Source of the DNA: Rhytidiadelphus loreus | Taxonomy: Eukaryota > Streptophyta > Bryopsida > Hypnales > Hylocomiaceae | NCBI GenBank assembly: GCA_947034895.1 | Contig: OX344762.1 | Coordinates: forward strand, 72,534,981 to 72,598,980 | DNA length: 64,000 bases | Direction of reading: 5' to 3' | Shown: piece after piece, positions 24,586-37,425 of the stretch | Position numbering within the stretch: position 1 is the first letter of the stretch | How the letters are laid out: every line of letters starts with the position of its first letter | The notes under the pieces: generated by a model | The model's database searches: none | Told to the model about the DNA's origin: nothing | Seen by the model: the letters and a program-made list of their open reading frames with translations, nothing else | Made by a program: the position numbers and the translations under genes

Positions 24586-27500
24586 ATGGCTACTAGGAAA
24601 GGAGCTGGAGGGGTTCTACTTTTCTATGCTGTTTTGGTGTCGGTGGTGAGCTTCGCGAATGGAGTTTCAGATCCTAGTGAAGGTAAGCAGAGCTTTATGT
24701 CTCTCCAATTTCGGTTCTTCCATCGCCTTGCTAGAGTTTGTTGAAGCATTATTTATGTAGTTGGTGTGAATTGAGAGACCTTCACGGCCCATTTCAATGT
24801 CACTAGGTAGAGATCAATATTGAAATGGACCGCTATGAGGATCGATCTTAATGTTGTGAATTCGACAATGTGAGGATGCGCCACTGAATTCGAAGCTGTC
24901 AATGTGCTGGAATGCTATAGCTTTTGAGTAAACATTCTTGATAATTATTGTCATTCAAGTATTAATTAACATGGTGAAAATTTCAAGAGATTGGCACTCG
25001 TCTGGAAGCACAGATTTTTACTCGTTCGTACGTCCTAGTTTTAGATCTTTATGCACTTGAATTGTCACAATTTTGGTGCACCGAATTAATTTTCAAATTT
25101 AATTACTATGATCATAAGTTTTGTACCAATTGAGATGATTCTGGAGTTTTTCCAAAGAAATGTTGGCGTTAATTTGGGTTGGTTCTCCACATTCTGCATT
25201 CACTTGCTCAGTTGAATTAACACAAAAGGTGTGCTCTGTGGAAGACGTGCGCTGATCGTCAAGTTAGGTCTGGAGGCTTTGGAGCTGATTCTGAGAGACT
25301 GATCAATTTGGCTTGTGTGGTGACTTGGGGTGCAGTTAATGCATTATCGACGATGTTCAATGACTTCAATCAAAATCCGAGGCTTACTGGGTGGACTCAG
25401 AATAATGGCGACCCCTGTGGGACAGCGTGGTATGGCATTTCGTGCTCGCCGGACAATTTTATTACATCCATGTAAGAACCTCCATTTCACATCAATGTTA
25501 CATGCATGTCCTGTCCTTGCAACTCAAACATGGGACGATGGATTTCATTTTCTTCTTGTTCTTGATGTTCTTGATCTTGTTTTTGATTTTGCCATGTTGC
25601 AGAAGAGAATATCCATAGCAACCTGTTTTTCGGAATCCTAGCCTTCGCTTGTTGATACTCTCTGCACTGGCTGGCTTGCCGTAGTATTCACATGCTGTGC
25701 CTCTATCTGTTGTGCAGTAAGATACCAGGTTTGATGTTAAATGGAAAGTTGCAAGGGTGGGTTCTTCAAAATTTGGAACTTCTTCAGGTTGTGTAAGTAC
25801 CTGCGCTGCATTCTTCTCATTGCTTCGCATTGATTGCTTACAATGCCTTTGTTTCAAGTACAGGATGCATTACCCATATTCATTTCCATCAGCTACACGG
25901 AAATACTACATAAAATAACATGCGAAATTGGCTTTCTTGTGCATTTTCGACACAGTGACGTGAGTAACAACAACTTGACTGGAGAAATACCGCAACAATT
26001 CCCCCTTAACATCACTGAAATGTAAGCTGTGCGCTCCACATGACTCAGACTGCACCATTGGATATTTCATTCTCTTGACTCTTCATTGCAGATTACGTGA
26101 GTGCATTGATTTGATTCCACTTGTTTGTAAAGGGAATTTGCTGATAAGCAATTTCTCACTCCTTGCAGAACCATGAACAACAATATGTTTACTGGTAGCC
26201 TTCCACAACTAGATCAATTGTCCTCGGTGGAGATTATGTACGTTTCCTAAACCCTAATTTTTTACACACTTGCAATGAAATAGGCCTTCAATTTCACTGA
26301 TTCAAAAGGGGATCTGAGATTAGGGTGGCTACGCTAATATTGATTCCGCAAGGAAACCTCTCTGTAGGTTTTCTCCTGCAATAATTCTAATCCAGAATGC
26401 GATTTCCTTGATTCTTGTCTTGGTGGATGGAATGATAGTTAGACAGACAAGAAAAATACTGATTGAGTTGTTTCATTTACTTGCAGAAACTTGAGAAACA
26501 ACCAACTGGACGGCAACATAAACCCCCAGATTTTCACAGCACTTGGGAAAGTGGTCACACTGTGAGTCTTTTTTAAACCCTGTGTAAGATGCTCACAAAT
26601 TCCATGTTACAGGGCTTCAGAGTCGGAGGACAGCATGATACATTCTCTAGAGGTTCTCATTGACCAGAATCCATTCAACCATTTTACTGCTGTAACCTCA
26701 ACGGAGCCCTTGGTTGTCTCCAACACATTGCATGTATGTGATTGTTTGTTACCAGGGATCTTTCATTCAACCAGCTTCAAGGACCTCTTCCCGACACCGT
26801 CAAGAACATGATTGCCCTGCAAACATTGTAAGAGTCCTGCTGCTCATCAGTTCTTTTTCAGTGTCAGTTGTAGCAAGCAGTTGAAGGATTCGAATAGTCC
26901 TGATTCTGCCCTAAAAATACAAAGAATTTGAAGTCTGATCAGGGCTCTGTGAGTTGGACAGGAATCTACAGAATAACCAGCTCAGTGGTCAACTTCCTGC
27001 AACTTTGTCTGAGCTCAATAACGTGCAGACATTGTAAGCCATTCTGTGACTTTCTCTTACCTTCCCCTTCATAGTTTTTATTTTTTATTTTTATGTTAGC
27101 TATGCACTTCTGCTTGGGTTTATTAAATTAATTTAGAATCATTGGCTAAACTCTGCTATTGTTTCTCAAAACAGCAACATTGAAAACAACCAGTTCACCG
27201 GGACCCTCCCAGCCGGGTTCAACCCCAGGACTTACAAGTAAGACTGCTTTCATACTGCTCCTGCATTGGATCAGGGAATCTCCATTGAATTGCAATTCAA
27301 TTATGAACTAGGCAAACCGGAAGAATTACCCATGTTACTGGGAATAGTTTGGCCGTGTTCCCAACAAGTTAATCTCTAATAACCTAGTTTTTACAACTTT
27401 CTACTACTATGTGCATACTAAGCTACAACGCACGTAGTTAAGGCATGTTGCCAAAGCTTGTCTTACCTCGTCTCTTCTTTGCCAAAAAAACACTTTCCAA

Positions 27501-30500
27501 CAACGGCAAAAATTGCCGACAATGAGGTTATGATCTTTGGTAGTGAGAGGCACTTCATGTAGATAGTTTATGGCATTGAACTCATGGAGTTATACAAACA
27601 CCTGAGGAAGATGCTTGTTCATGCAGAGTATGATTCAGAGGTTTAATTACATTGAAGTAAATATTCGCTGCTGAAGTTCAGCACACTTGTCTCGTGTGTT
27701 CGCAACATTTGACTTACTTTTGAATTCTTCTTAAATTGAAGGTATGGAGGAAACCTGCTCACCGTCCAAAGCTCACCTTCAACCCCAGGCTCCTCTACCA
27801 CTCCAAAATCTCCAACTACGAAAGACTCAGGAGGGGGTTCATGGTTTACTACCGCACACATTGCTGTAGTGGCTGCAGGAGGTGCTGCTTTGGTGCTTAT
27901 TTTTTTCTCAGCGTTTCTCTTTTTCTGTGTCTTTAGAAAACGACGGCCTGCCAAAGCTTTAGACGATCAGGAGGCTCATCACAGTAGCCGGCGGATGCAG
28001 CTCCCTCAGAGCCCTGTAAAAGGTCAGAACCCGGGGTCAGAATAACTCAAAGTTTCGGTTTGTTTTGTCATCTTTATAGGCACGAACATTTGCTATCTGA
28101 TAGCTGAAATTGAAGAAATCTAGAACATTATGTTGTCTGTTTATAATGATGATAACTATAGTGCTTACTTCAGAAAATTGTCTACATGCTCTGACGGCCA
28201 CATGAGGTTGTGACTCTTTCCTTTGAGGAAGAGAAGCAAGCTAGTACGATTCTCATACGAGGTGGCCATGCTTGCGAAGCACCCATTTCTTTTGTCTGTC
28301 ACGATTGGTAGAGCATTTGTGCAGTCAAGCTGAAGTATTATTTTTGGCTTTGTGGAATGTTAGTGGCTAGAGATAGCCAATTTAAGGATCACTGCAGAGG
28401 TCACTCAAAAATCAGATTAACTAGGTCAAGTTCATGGTATTCCTGTGGGTTCTGTGCGAGAAATCATTCCTGACTTTGATTGCCATGTGTTCACAGACGC
28501 AGTCGCGAATCAGAGAGTCTTCGAAACAGGTAAATATCAATACCAAATTTGCCATTCCCTTCTTCACATCTAATCATTAACTTCAGTCAGAGATTGCATT
28601 CTTGAGCGAAAATTCTTCATTGCAGATGAAAGTGAAAGAAATCTCGAAATCTGATCCATTGTAGAGAGCACACACGATGATTCGTAAATGACATGTCTTC
28701 TTTAACAAGGAAGTTGTGCGGCCCCCCAAAGAATCGACATTGTTTTTGCAAAGTTGTTAAAAGCATCTGTTCAAGAAATTAATGGAAACAGTGTTAATTT
28801 CGTTAAATTAGTTGGTGCAATTCCATTCAAATTGATTGCACAACAGACCCTCAAGGGAAGGAAATGATTCCAGGAGTCAGGAGGGGATGCGGGTGCAAAT
28901 CCTGATTATCAGTGCACAATGTTGTGGATGAAATGCAATTTGCACATTAATTTGCAATGACCTATGAACCCAACAAGATAACACAAATGTCAAAACGTTG
29001 AATGGAATACCACCAATTATACAGAATCCAGGTTGAATGCTCTTATCGTCCATTTCATTGAATTCGTTGCTCTGGGCTCCAAAATTCGTTTCATTCCACA
29101 CTCTTTGAAAACGGCCACAGTCACTGATAAAACTCCGCCCCATTTAATAGCATTGCCGTCCTTTATCATTGCTGTTGCAGTTCCCCAAGTTGAGAAAGCC
29201 ACACCTGAGGAAGCGCCCCGACCAGAGGCTTTGCCCCCCGTGAAGGCCCTGAAGGCGCCTCCCTCCTTCAAGGCCTCCTCCATGGCAATGCTTTCCTCTA
29301 ATTCCAAACCCTCCGCCCCCAGCAAGCCTGTGAGCCTCGCCGTCACCCCTTTTTCGGTGGCGGACCTGCAGGTAGCCACGCACAGCTTCTCTCCCGAGGC
29401 TCTGGTCGGGGAAGGCAGCCTGGGTCGCGTGTACCGGGCGGAGTTCGCCAACGGCCAAGTGCTGGCGGTGAAGAAGATCGACAGGTTCAATGCTCCCCTG
29501 GTGGAGAACGAGGCGGAATTTCTAGGGGTGGTGCAAGGCTTGGCGCGGCTGCAGCATGCCAACGCCGTGGAGCTCGTGGGGTACTGCGTGGAGCACGAGC
29601 AGAGGCTGCTGGTGTTTCAGTTCGTGGGGCGGGGCAACCTCCATGACTTGCTGCATCTCGACGCCAGTACTGCAGAGAAGAAGGGCAACCTGTCGACGTT
29701 GACGTGGAACGTGCGCGTCAAGATCGCGCTGGGGGCGGCGAGGGCGTTGGAGTAAGTGAAAGCGGACTGACTGATTGAAGTTTCTCCCTCCATCAGGAAA
29801 GCAGTGTCGGCAGTTTTGTTGAAAACAATGGATACCTCGATCGCAATGTGGAGAAACATAATTCAGAATGGGTTTCAAATTTGATATCAGGAAAATCATT
29901 GAAGATCATTCTATGTGCTTGTTCTATTGCCACCTAAATTAAATTGGACGCTTCTTCTTGGATGGAGGAAATATAAAATTCCTTTTTTATCTTACGAGTC
30001 GACTGATCTACCTTCTAACGATTGTTTTTTCCCCTTCAGGTACATGCATGAAGTGTGTGCGCCACCCGTGGTTCACCGTAGCTTCAAATCTGCGAATATC
30101 TTGTTGGATGACGAGCTCAACCCCCACGTTTCAGACTGTGGACTCGCTGCTCTTTCCCCATTTGGCTCGGAGCGGGAGGTTTGTGCTTCCAATTCCTGTA
30201 TATGCAATTACTTTGTGATTTCTGCAGATTTAACCTGTTTTGTTGATTGATACGGAGAATCAAATTAATTCTCTTGCTGAAATTCATGTTGTACAGAATC
30301 GTTTGTGTGGGACTACCTGGTTTGATTTGAGAGTTTTACTGTGGCTGGCAGGTGTCTGCGCAAATGCTGGGTTCCTTCGGTTACAGTGCTCCTGAATACG
30401 CTATGTCGGGGACCTACACAGTGAAAAGTGATGTGTATAGTTTTGGTGTTGTCATGCTGGAGCTTCTGACTGGGCGTAAGCCTTTGGACAGGTGCTTAAC

Positions 30501-32112
30501 TCCTTCCCAACTCATACTTGAATACTCTATGTCAATGATAAGATTGATAACTCCCCTTCAAATATTTCACCCATTTCCCTAGTTATCATTATCTTCTCTA
30601 AGTCTTTTTACCTGATGATAGATAGGAGCACTCTATTGAATTGAAATACTATGATTAGACATAGCATGGATCTCCTCATCATAGCAAGACATTCCAAAAT
30701 CACTAATAGCAAACCCAAATATACTCTAGCAAACCTAACCATATTATGATTGTCAAGACTTTTGTTTTTGTTAAAGCAATCTTAAATATTTATATAGCTT
30801 AAAGCTTACAAACCTACTTGTGGTATGTGCAATTGTAGTTCAAGACCGAGATCAGAGCAATCTTTGGTGCGGTGGGCTACACCCCAGCTACATGATATTG
30901 ATGCGCTTGCAAGAATGGTGGATCCAGCGTTGAAGGGCAAATACCCTGCCAAATCCCTCTCTCGCTTGGCTGATATTGTTGCTCTTTGTGTTCAGGTATG
31001 TTGTTTACAATCCCTATAAGATTGTCATGTACCATGATTCTAGGACAACAGTGAAGTAAATGTTCACTTATATAATACTAGATTGGCATATCTTGTAGAA
31101 TATAGAAGACCATACATGTTGAGGAGTAAAAATGGGGGAAAATGGAGCAATGGTTTGCATTTATTCCACATGCCATTTTTTAAACAAATTTGGCAAGATT
31201 AATTTGAGTTGCAAGAGTTCCAAAAGTGTAAAATGAAGATGACAAAATATGAACCCAAAAGATTATAAACCTTCACTTGAATTTGATTTCAACTTGAGTC
31301 AAAATTGAAGGTACCAAGTAATTCCACATAGAGCCCCTCTTTGTGATTTCAAATAAAAAACTGAATGGATTTTATCATCAATTTTATCATCAAATGGTGT
31401 CCTATAGAGTTTAACCATGAGAAGTTGATTTGAACCTTGGATCTCTGAGGGGTCAAAATAACCTCCCTCCAATTTCAATCCTTTGCAATGGAGAGTTTAT
31501 TTTGTCCTTCACAAGGGGAGGATATCTTTTACCCTTGGTGTCAATGTCCCCTATGTTGATGATTTATTCACAAATGTTTTAAAAATAATCATGATTCTAG
31601 GGAGTTGAAAGATCCTTTTTCTTTGAACTAGATAATTTAAATATAGACTAAACTATCATTGACCAAAGCTTTCACCAAAAAAATTCACTTCTAGATTATT
31701 GGTAAAATGTAGATATTAATTTTGAGAATGTAATGTACACCATTTGGACACTAGAGCTTAGTCACAATTTGCTCCTTGAAAACTCATAACTTATTCATAT
31801 GGTATCCAAATAATGCATGCTAAAAAGTGTTGGAATCATCTTACAAGACCCAATAAAAAACAAACAAACTTTGTTGTACCATAGTAAATATGCTCAGTTG
31901 CAATTAGGGACGATTATAGGAGCACATCCCTCTGTAATGTGCTTCTTAATTCTATGGTGGTGTGTGTGCAGCCGGAGCCAGAGTTCCGACCGCCCATGTC
32001 CGAAGTGGTGCAGTCACTTGTAAGACTGATGCAGCGTGCCACCTTGAGCAAGCGAAGATCCGACTCGGAAGCAGGGTTGGACTCCATTGAACCCTCTGAG
32101 AATTCAATCTGA
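24586..32112 (+). CDS. SRF: STRUBBELIG-RECEPTOR-FAMILY LRR receptor-like kinase (LRR-V), 16 exons
   Basis: Exons by phase and GT-AG signals: 24586-24682, 25336-25471, 25718-25792, 25956-26021, 26169-26237, 26487-26561, 26756-26827, 26962-27033, 27175-27237, 27742-28022, 28497-28529, 29181-29751, 30040-30178, 30352-30491, 30839-30995, 31972-32112; total 728 aa, usual for SRFs. Residues 1-26 form a signal peptide. The N-terminal cap has [10 protein letters not shown], followed by about six LRRs, one per short exon. A Ser/Thr/Pro-rich stretch precedes the membrane helix (282-306) and the cytoplasmic kinase domain (from about 420). The Gly loop GEGSLGRVY and the lysine K444 are kept, but HRD reads HRS (549-551) and DFG reads DCG (569-571), so it is probably catalytically weak or dead. 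STRUBBELIG of Arabidopsis is likewise an atypical kinase acting at the cell surface in tissue morphogenesis. Family assignment is secure; subgroup and exact function are inferred. Its 3' part is duplicated at 51.6-59.6 kb. Confidence 0.93.
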
Positions 32113-33038
32113 AACACTGATTTAGAAGAAATAATAAAAAACTACAGCTTCATGGCCCGCATCTCCCTCTGGGTTGCCAAAGTTTTAATTATCGGCCTGC
32201 CTATTCTCGAAGTGTAGAATTAGCTTCTGTAATTAATTGCAGATGAATTCATCCAAGTCCTAGTTTCGATTGGGTGGCTTTGACTAAAGCAAGGGAGAAT
32301 CAGGCTACGTCCTCTTCTCTGCTGAAAATGAAATCTTCGAGTCGCTGCAAATTCCATGTTGCGGTTTCGATATATATGGAGGTTGATTAACACTCCCTAA
32401 GTAGAATTCGAGGGAGCGTCATTGAATTCAGAGATCGTGTTCAATTGTATGCAAGTGAGTGATGCTATTTGGTTTCTTAGATGAGCGTATTACAGCAGTA
32501 CGTGGCGTGGTGTTTGGAAGAATAATGTTGGTTTTTGGTCGATAGGCCTCACGATTGACTTAGTACCTGGATACGAATATCTCTGTTGCTAATCCTGCTG
32601 TAGTGTAAGACTGATTGAACTTCCTGTTAAATTTATTCTTTTTGGAGCAGTCCTCATGACTTTTCGAGAATCCTTCTGAATATGTATCACTTGGTCGATT
32701 CATTCGCCAGCTTTGGCTTTGTCCTCTGATATTTGTATATGTGTTAATTAACGTTAAGTATAGAGAACAGAAACCTGTGCCTTTAGAAATGTTCGTGTCT
32801 GAACAAGATCGGGTTCTCAAACGTTGAAAAACGTTGACTATCTAGAGGGTGTGCTTGCGCCCGGTCTCAATCCTATCTAGCTTTGCAGGTGGGCATTATG
32901 TTTACTTTGTTGCTGGCCCCAATAATATGGTCTATGGTAGTGTGCTCTAAAATCGACCCTCTTCTTCAAACCGTCCTCTAGGTGGCTCAAAAATGGATAC
33001 ATGATGGACTATTGATTATGTCGGAGAAGAGGAAGAGT
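32113..33038. other. 3' flank of the receptor-kinase gene
   Basis: Presumed 3' UTR and spacer. AATAAA at 32,133-32,138 is a candidate poly(A) signal but lies very close to the stop. The sequence to about 32,940 is preserved in unit B (59,637-60,480). No gene seen. Confidence 0.5.
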
Positions 33039-33371
33039 CATTAGATGATATTTGGGGGGTCGGGAGGGCCGTTTCAGGCCTGTTCCCGGCGTTGTTCCCC
33101 CGACAGTCCGGGAACGGCCGCTGTCAGATTTTTTTTTTTCGAATTTTTCGAATTTTTCTTTTTTTTTTTCAAAATTTTAAAACAAAAGATTGAATTGAAT
33201 TTTTTTGAATTTTTGAATTTTTGAATTTAAAAAAAAAAAATGACGTGGCAGTCGCCTTGCCACGTCAAGCAGCACCTGCGAACTGCTACGAACTACTGCG
33301 GACTGCTGGGGGGGTTGTTCCCAAACCAAGGGAACTCACAGCCCTCCCAAGGGGCTGAATCCCTTCTAATG
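33039..33371. mobile_element. MITE, CATTAG family, copy 1
   Basis: Begins CATTAGATGATATTTGGGG and ends CTGAATCCCTTCTAATG, imperfect inverted ends that continue into GGGAGGGC / GCCCTCCC. The interior has an A/T homopolymer tract and a small hairpin, GACGTGGCAGTC...TGCCACGTC. 333 bp, non-coding. Absent from unit B at the corresponding place. Confidence 0.8.
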
Positions 33372-33469
33372 TGGTTCATTCTTCTCCAATGGATGGTTTA
33401 TACTTCTTTAAAGGTTGGTTTAAGAGCCACTGTAGGTCCATTTCTAATTAAATTGATAGGCGTTCATTA

Positions 33470-33723
33470 ACATTAGGGAAGAAATGAGGCCTCTGAGAGA
33501 CTGTCTGGCTATGGTTCCCCATGCTGCAAACCATGGCCGGACAGTCAGAATATTTGATAATATTAAAAAAAATAAAAAATTTAAAATTTTAAAAAAATTA
33601 ATTAATGCAGTCCGATGTGGCAGTCTCTGTGCCATGTTAAACTGCTGCTTCTGTGACGTTCCCACAGTTCGGGAACGTTAGGGAACTCAAGGTCTCTCAA
33701 AGGCCTGAAAAAATCTCTAATGT
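33470..33723. mobile_element. MITE, CATTAG family, copy 2
   Basis: Begins ACATTAGGGAAGAAATGAGG and ends CTGAAAAAATCTCTAATGT. Same layout as copy 1, with the central hairpin CGATGTGGCAGTC...GTGCCATG. 254 bp. Confidence 0.8.
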
Positions 33724-34159
33724 TTTCTTCAAAATTAGAATCGGTGGCCCAACCACCTTCCTACATATGCTAAGAAATCTGAAATAATAATCAACTCAAG
33801 CTTCCATTCAAATTTTAGTAAAGGTCACATTTAAAAACTTTATCTATTACTTTTTGCATGCTTCAATGCTTGTTTTTGGTAAAGGCATAACTTTTTTCAG
33901 ACCATTTAAGAGTGGATTTTGCAAGGGCTAGAAGTCACAAATAGGTTCCTCTGGCAAAATTCTTTGAAAACTCAAAACTAATTCATAAAAGCTCCAAAAA
34001 ATATGAAGCCACTTAGGTTAGATTCCGCATCAATTCTTCTTTAAGTGAAAAATAAGGAAAAATATTTTCATACATCTGAAATCCATCAAAAACGCCCAAT
34101 AGCCCTTAAAATGTCACTTTTAGAGCCACCTACGTTAATAGCAGAGTGATCTAATTTTC

Positions 34160-34458
34160 ACATTAGATGGGATTTAGGCCTTTGGGAGGGTTGTTTTAGG
34201 CTGGTTCCCGTTGCTGGGAACTAGCCTATGTTATCTGAAAAAATATAAAATAATATAAAATTTGAAAATAAATAAAAATAAAAATAAAAATATCTTGTAT
34301 AGTTGTATAGCAAAAATATTTTTTTTAATAAAAATAATAATAATTTTTTAATGCCTGTTGATATGGTTGTCTCTCAACCACGTCAACAAGCTGTATGGTA
34401 GAGATGAGAATGTAGGAAAATTCATAGCCCTTAACAAGGGCTAAATTTCATCTAATGT
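34160..34458. mobile_element. MITE, CATTAG family, copy 3
   Basis: Begins ACATTAGATGGGATTTAGGC and ends GGGCTAAATTTCATCTAATGT. The central hairpin is diverged (TGATATGGTTGTC...AACCACGTCA). 299 bp. Confidence 0.8.
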
Positions 34459-34879
34459 TTGTACTAGTGTGTTGCCATAGTGTAATAAAATGAAGGTAAA
34501 AGTAATTTTCTAATTTTCTAATTCATAAAAACTTGGAAAGTCAATATCTTTCACAATGTAGGGCCAAAGGCCATGAAATAAAGTTTGATAAGGGCTTTCC
34601 AATAGTACCAAAAATGAAATTGGAGGCACATGGTTCCAGAGATCTCACTATAATAAACAAAACAAACACCCTAGCTTAATCCATAAATGAAGCTGCCGAA
34701 TTTTTTTTTGGCTGATGAATGGTAGAATTCTTCTATGTGGGACAAAAATGCAACTATTCATCCTCCAAATTTGGTATAAAAAGGGAAGGTCTTCTACAAT
34801 AGCTTGACTTCTAATGAATATGTTTGGATTTTTTTAAACCAATGATTCACAGGATACCAGAATAGATTGATTTCTATGG

Positions 34880-35776
34880 TTAGGTATAGGCAGTCTCAAT
34901 TTTTGTCATGATTTTTGAAACTTTTTTTGCAAATAGAAAAATTGATTATCTTCATGAGAGTATATATATATTATAAACAAATTGAATTGATGCCTACATA
35001 ATCTTAAAACAAGGGAGACCGGGCAACAAAAAAGAAAATTGGAAAATTTGAATTTTTTTAATTAATTTTTTTTTCTCACGGATTATATTTTTGTCTCCAT
35101 GGAAAGCTTTTATTCATTTCATTTGAATAAGTGATGTGAAAATTATGGACAATCTTGTTTTTTGGACAATCCAAGCATCTTCTTGAAAAAATAACTTGTA
35201 GGATTCATTTTTGAATGCAATTTTTACAATTTTTCAAATAAAGAAGTTCCATATGGTTTAGTTTGGTTGCTAGAACAATCTCACCATTGAGAATTTGAGA
35301 TTGGTGCGTTTTAATTCCATCTTAGAGATATTAATAATTTAGGTTTTCCTCCTATCTTGTACCTACTTCTACTTAACAATTTTTTTAAGAATGGAAATTA
35401 ATTTTTTTAAAATTTCCCCCCCCTAGACTCTCAACTCAATTCCCCACCATAAAGATTTAAACCTCAAAAGTCAAAACTATGTAGTGCAAAAAAATTAGGT
35501 TAAAGAAGGTTCAAAGCCAAATAGTCTAGTCCTGCAATGTACCCCAAAACTTGTTTTTTTCACTTTAAACACATATATCTTGCAATCGATGCAGTCAAAA
35601 TTTATGAAATTTATTCCACACATTCTCATACTAGTTAGATGTAAGACCCTACGATTAGATGTGTCTAAAAAACAATTTTCAAATTGTTTTACTCTTTGCA
35701 ATAGAAATGGCAGTTTTGAGTGATTTTTGGCGAAAAAGAAGGCCTGGGTCCTTTAGGGCTCAAGGGTTAAGGGTTA
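34880..35776. mobile_element. TTAA-type element E6
   Basis: The right end GGTCCTTTAGGGCTCAAGGG TTAA and the sub-terminal block CTCTTTGCAATAGAAATGGC match E1. The left end is diverged (around 34,880, TTAGGTATAGGCAGTCTCAA) and is recognised by similarity to the inverted right end of E3. About 0.9 kb, non-coding, absent from unit B. Confidence 0.6.
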
Positions 35777-36429
35777 ATGTATAGGTCATATTTCTCCAGG
35801 CAACTACATGACCAGGAACAGTAAGGAGGAACTCCATACTATGACCAGGTATGCAGGCCGCTGTGTATAGAGGTACAGTACAAGGTTTTGGACATTAGCT
35901 CATTGTCATTACGAACAGACACTTTATTCACGCCGGTCTTCTCTTCTGAAGGCCAGAGTTTTTATCTATCTACAGTACAAGGTATAGCCAATCAGTAAAG
36001 CTGGGTTCAACAGTGAGTGGGTTCTTCGGCATCAGTCTCAAAGTTCACTCACATCCAAAACTTACAGTAACTGATTATTGCCAGCAAGCCATTGCCAACA
36101 AGTGCACCCTCAAAATCAGTCATGTGAACATGTGCCGCGGGGAATATAACACATTAAAACGAAATGGTCATGTTCGTGGAAATGGCATACGGAGTCTTCC
36201 AGAGCGCAAAACTGTGACATTTGAGTGCCCAGAGTGCAACACGAGGACAAGTATAGATTTGAGGCCATAATTGAGTTGAACTCAGTGGGAGCCTGGTGGG
36301 GGCATTGCGCACCATTTCGAGGAGTGAAATCCGCAATTTCAACGAATACGAGGTTATTACGTATCCCCGTCTGCAAAATCTCCCCCAAATTGATTAAAAT
36401 ATTAATTCTTTGAGCCGACTCACTGATAA

Positions 36430-36959
36430 GTACTGTACACGACGCGTTTGATCCGCACGGCTAAGCAACCAAGGAGCACTTTGTCAGCTATCCTGTGGTT
36501 GTGAGACACTCCTCCACAGCTTTCCTTCTCCATGCTTGCACCACGTCAGTCCGAAAGGAACCGCTCACGTTTTGCAAGTTCCAAAGCTGCGAAACCCTCC
36601 TCTCGCTCTTGAGTTCCAATTTGCGATGTGAGAGCCCTGTTGAGCTCTAAGTTAGTTCATCTGTTCCCAGAGGAGAAAGTTTGTAACTTTCACGGTCTCA
36701 CGTTTCTAAACGGCTCTAACCCTGAGGTGGAGTGCCACTAGCTTCTCACTGCGTAGTCTGTGGGTGAAGGACGAGTGAATAGAGTTTCTTTGGAGGACGC
36801 CTTCTTCACCCACGCGTAGCGTTGTTTGGATCTCCTGCATCGAAACGTGAAGGCTCAATTCTAAAGCACGAAGTCTGAACAAGGGTGACGGTACTTTGGC
36901 TCTGACAGGGAGATTGAGGGTTGCCGGTAGAGTGCAGGCTTACACAAGCGGTGCAACTG
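36430..36959 (+). promoter_or_regulatory. Promoter/5' leader region with splice donor, upstream of the TNL gene (unit A copy)
   Basis: A GC-richer block ending in a strong donor, CAACTG|GTGAGTATG, after 36,959. The block is conserved in unit B (about 61,050-61,586), where the same donor precedes the PP2C-like gene. The simplest reading is a non-coding first exon with an intron running to the acceptor at about 39,636 just before the TNL start. No clear TATA box was identified. The exact transcription start is unknown. Confidence 0.5.
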
Positions 36960-37425
36960 GTGAGTATGATTCTGCACTTGCTGTCTTTCAGATTCTGGTT
37001 TTGTTCTGTGCGATTGCTGCATGCGAGGTTGATTGTCTGTGTGAAGTTGTGAAGTAACTGATGGTAGATCATCGGAGTATGAACATCGGAGAGTTGTATA
37101 GTACTTCAGAACAGCGAACTCCTTGCTTAGGCTAGTGGTACATGCCCAACGCCTCACAAGGAGCTAAGTTCTTTTGAATCCCCAGTGTGAGACTAGGCCA
37201 CCTGGGTAACACGTATGGCTACCCGCAGGATTAGACTCCCGCCTGTCATGTTTTCTGCGGTTGTATGTACGCCCGACCTGTAATCTGCTAGTGAAAACGT
37301 GAGGCATGAAAACCCCTGTGCAATGATATGGTAAGTGTCTTGCAAATCGCCGGGTCACGGGGATTGCAAATTGCCTCCTTCCGCGTGATGATTTAGTGCT
37401 TCTGACTGTGTGCGGTCTCGACGTC

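Larger units (their letters stand above)
27435..37425. repeat. Segmental duplication, unit A
   Basis: Homologous over its whole length to 51,344-62,050, same orientation. It begins inside intron 9 of the receptor kinase (TAGTTAAGGCATGTTG in both) and ends at GTCTCGACGTC, after which the units differ completely. It contains the membrane-helix exon, the kinase exons, the 3' flank, and the promoter/leader of the next gene. Unit-specific insertions account for the length difference: unit A has about 2.8 kb of MITE DNA at 32.95-35.78 kb that unit B lacks. Confidence 0.93.

Noticed and set aside
26092..26096. Five-base micro-exon between SRF exons 4 and 5
   Set aside because: It would have AG and GT borders but shifts the frame to a stop at the next exon, while direct joining of exons 4 and 5 gives a perfect LRR consensus.
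29017..29899. Long minus-strand frames opposite the SRF kinase exon
   Set aside because: GC-rich coding sequence on the plus strand produces them; the plus strand has clear kinase motifs and splice phase.
36013..36270. 85-codon plus-strand frame in unit A as a gene
   Set aside because: The matching place in unit B is interrupted by stops and indels, so the frame is not maintained.
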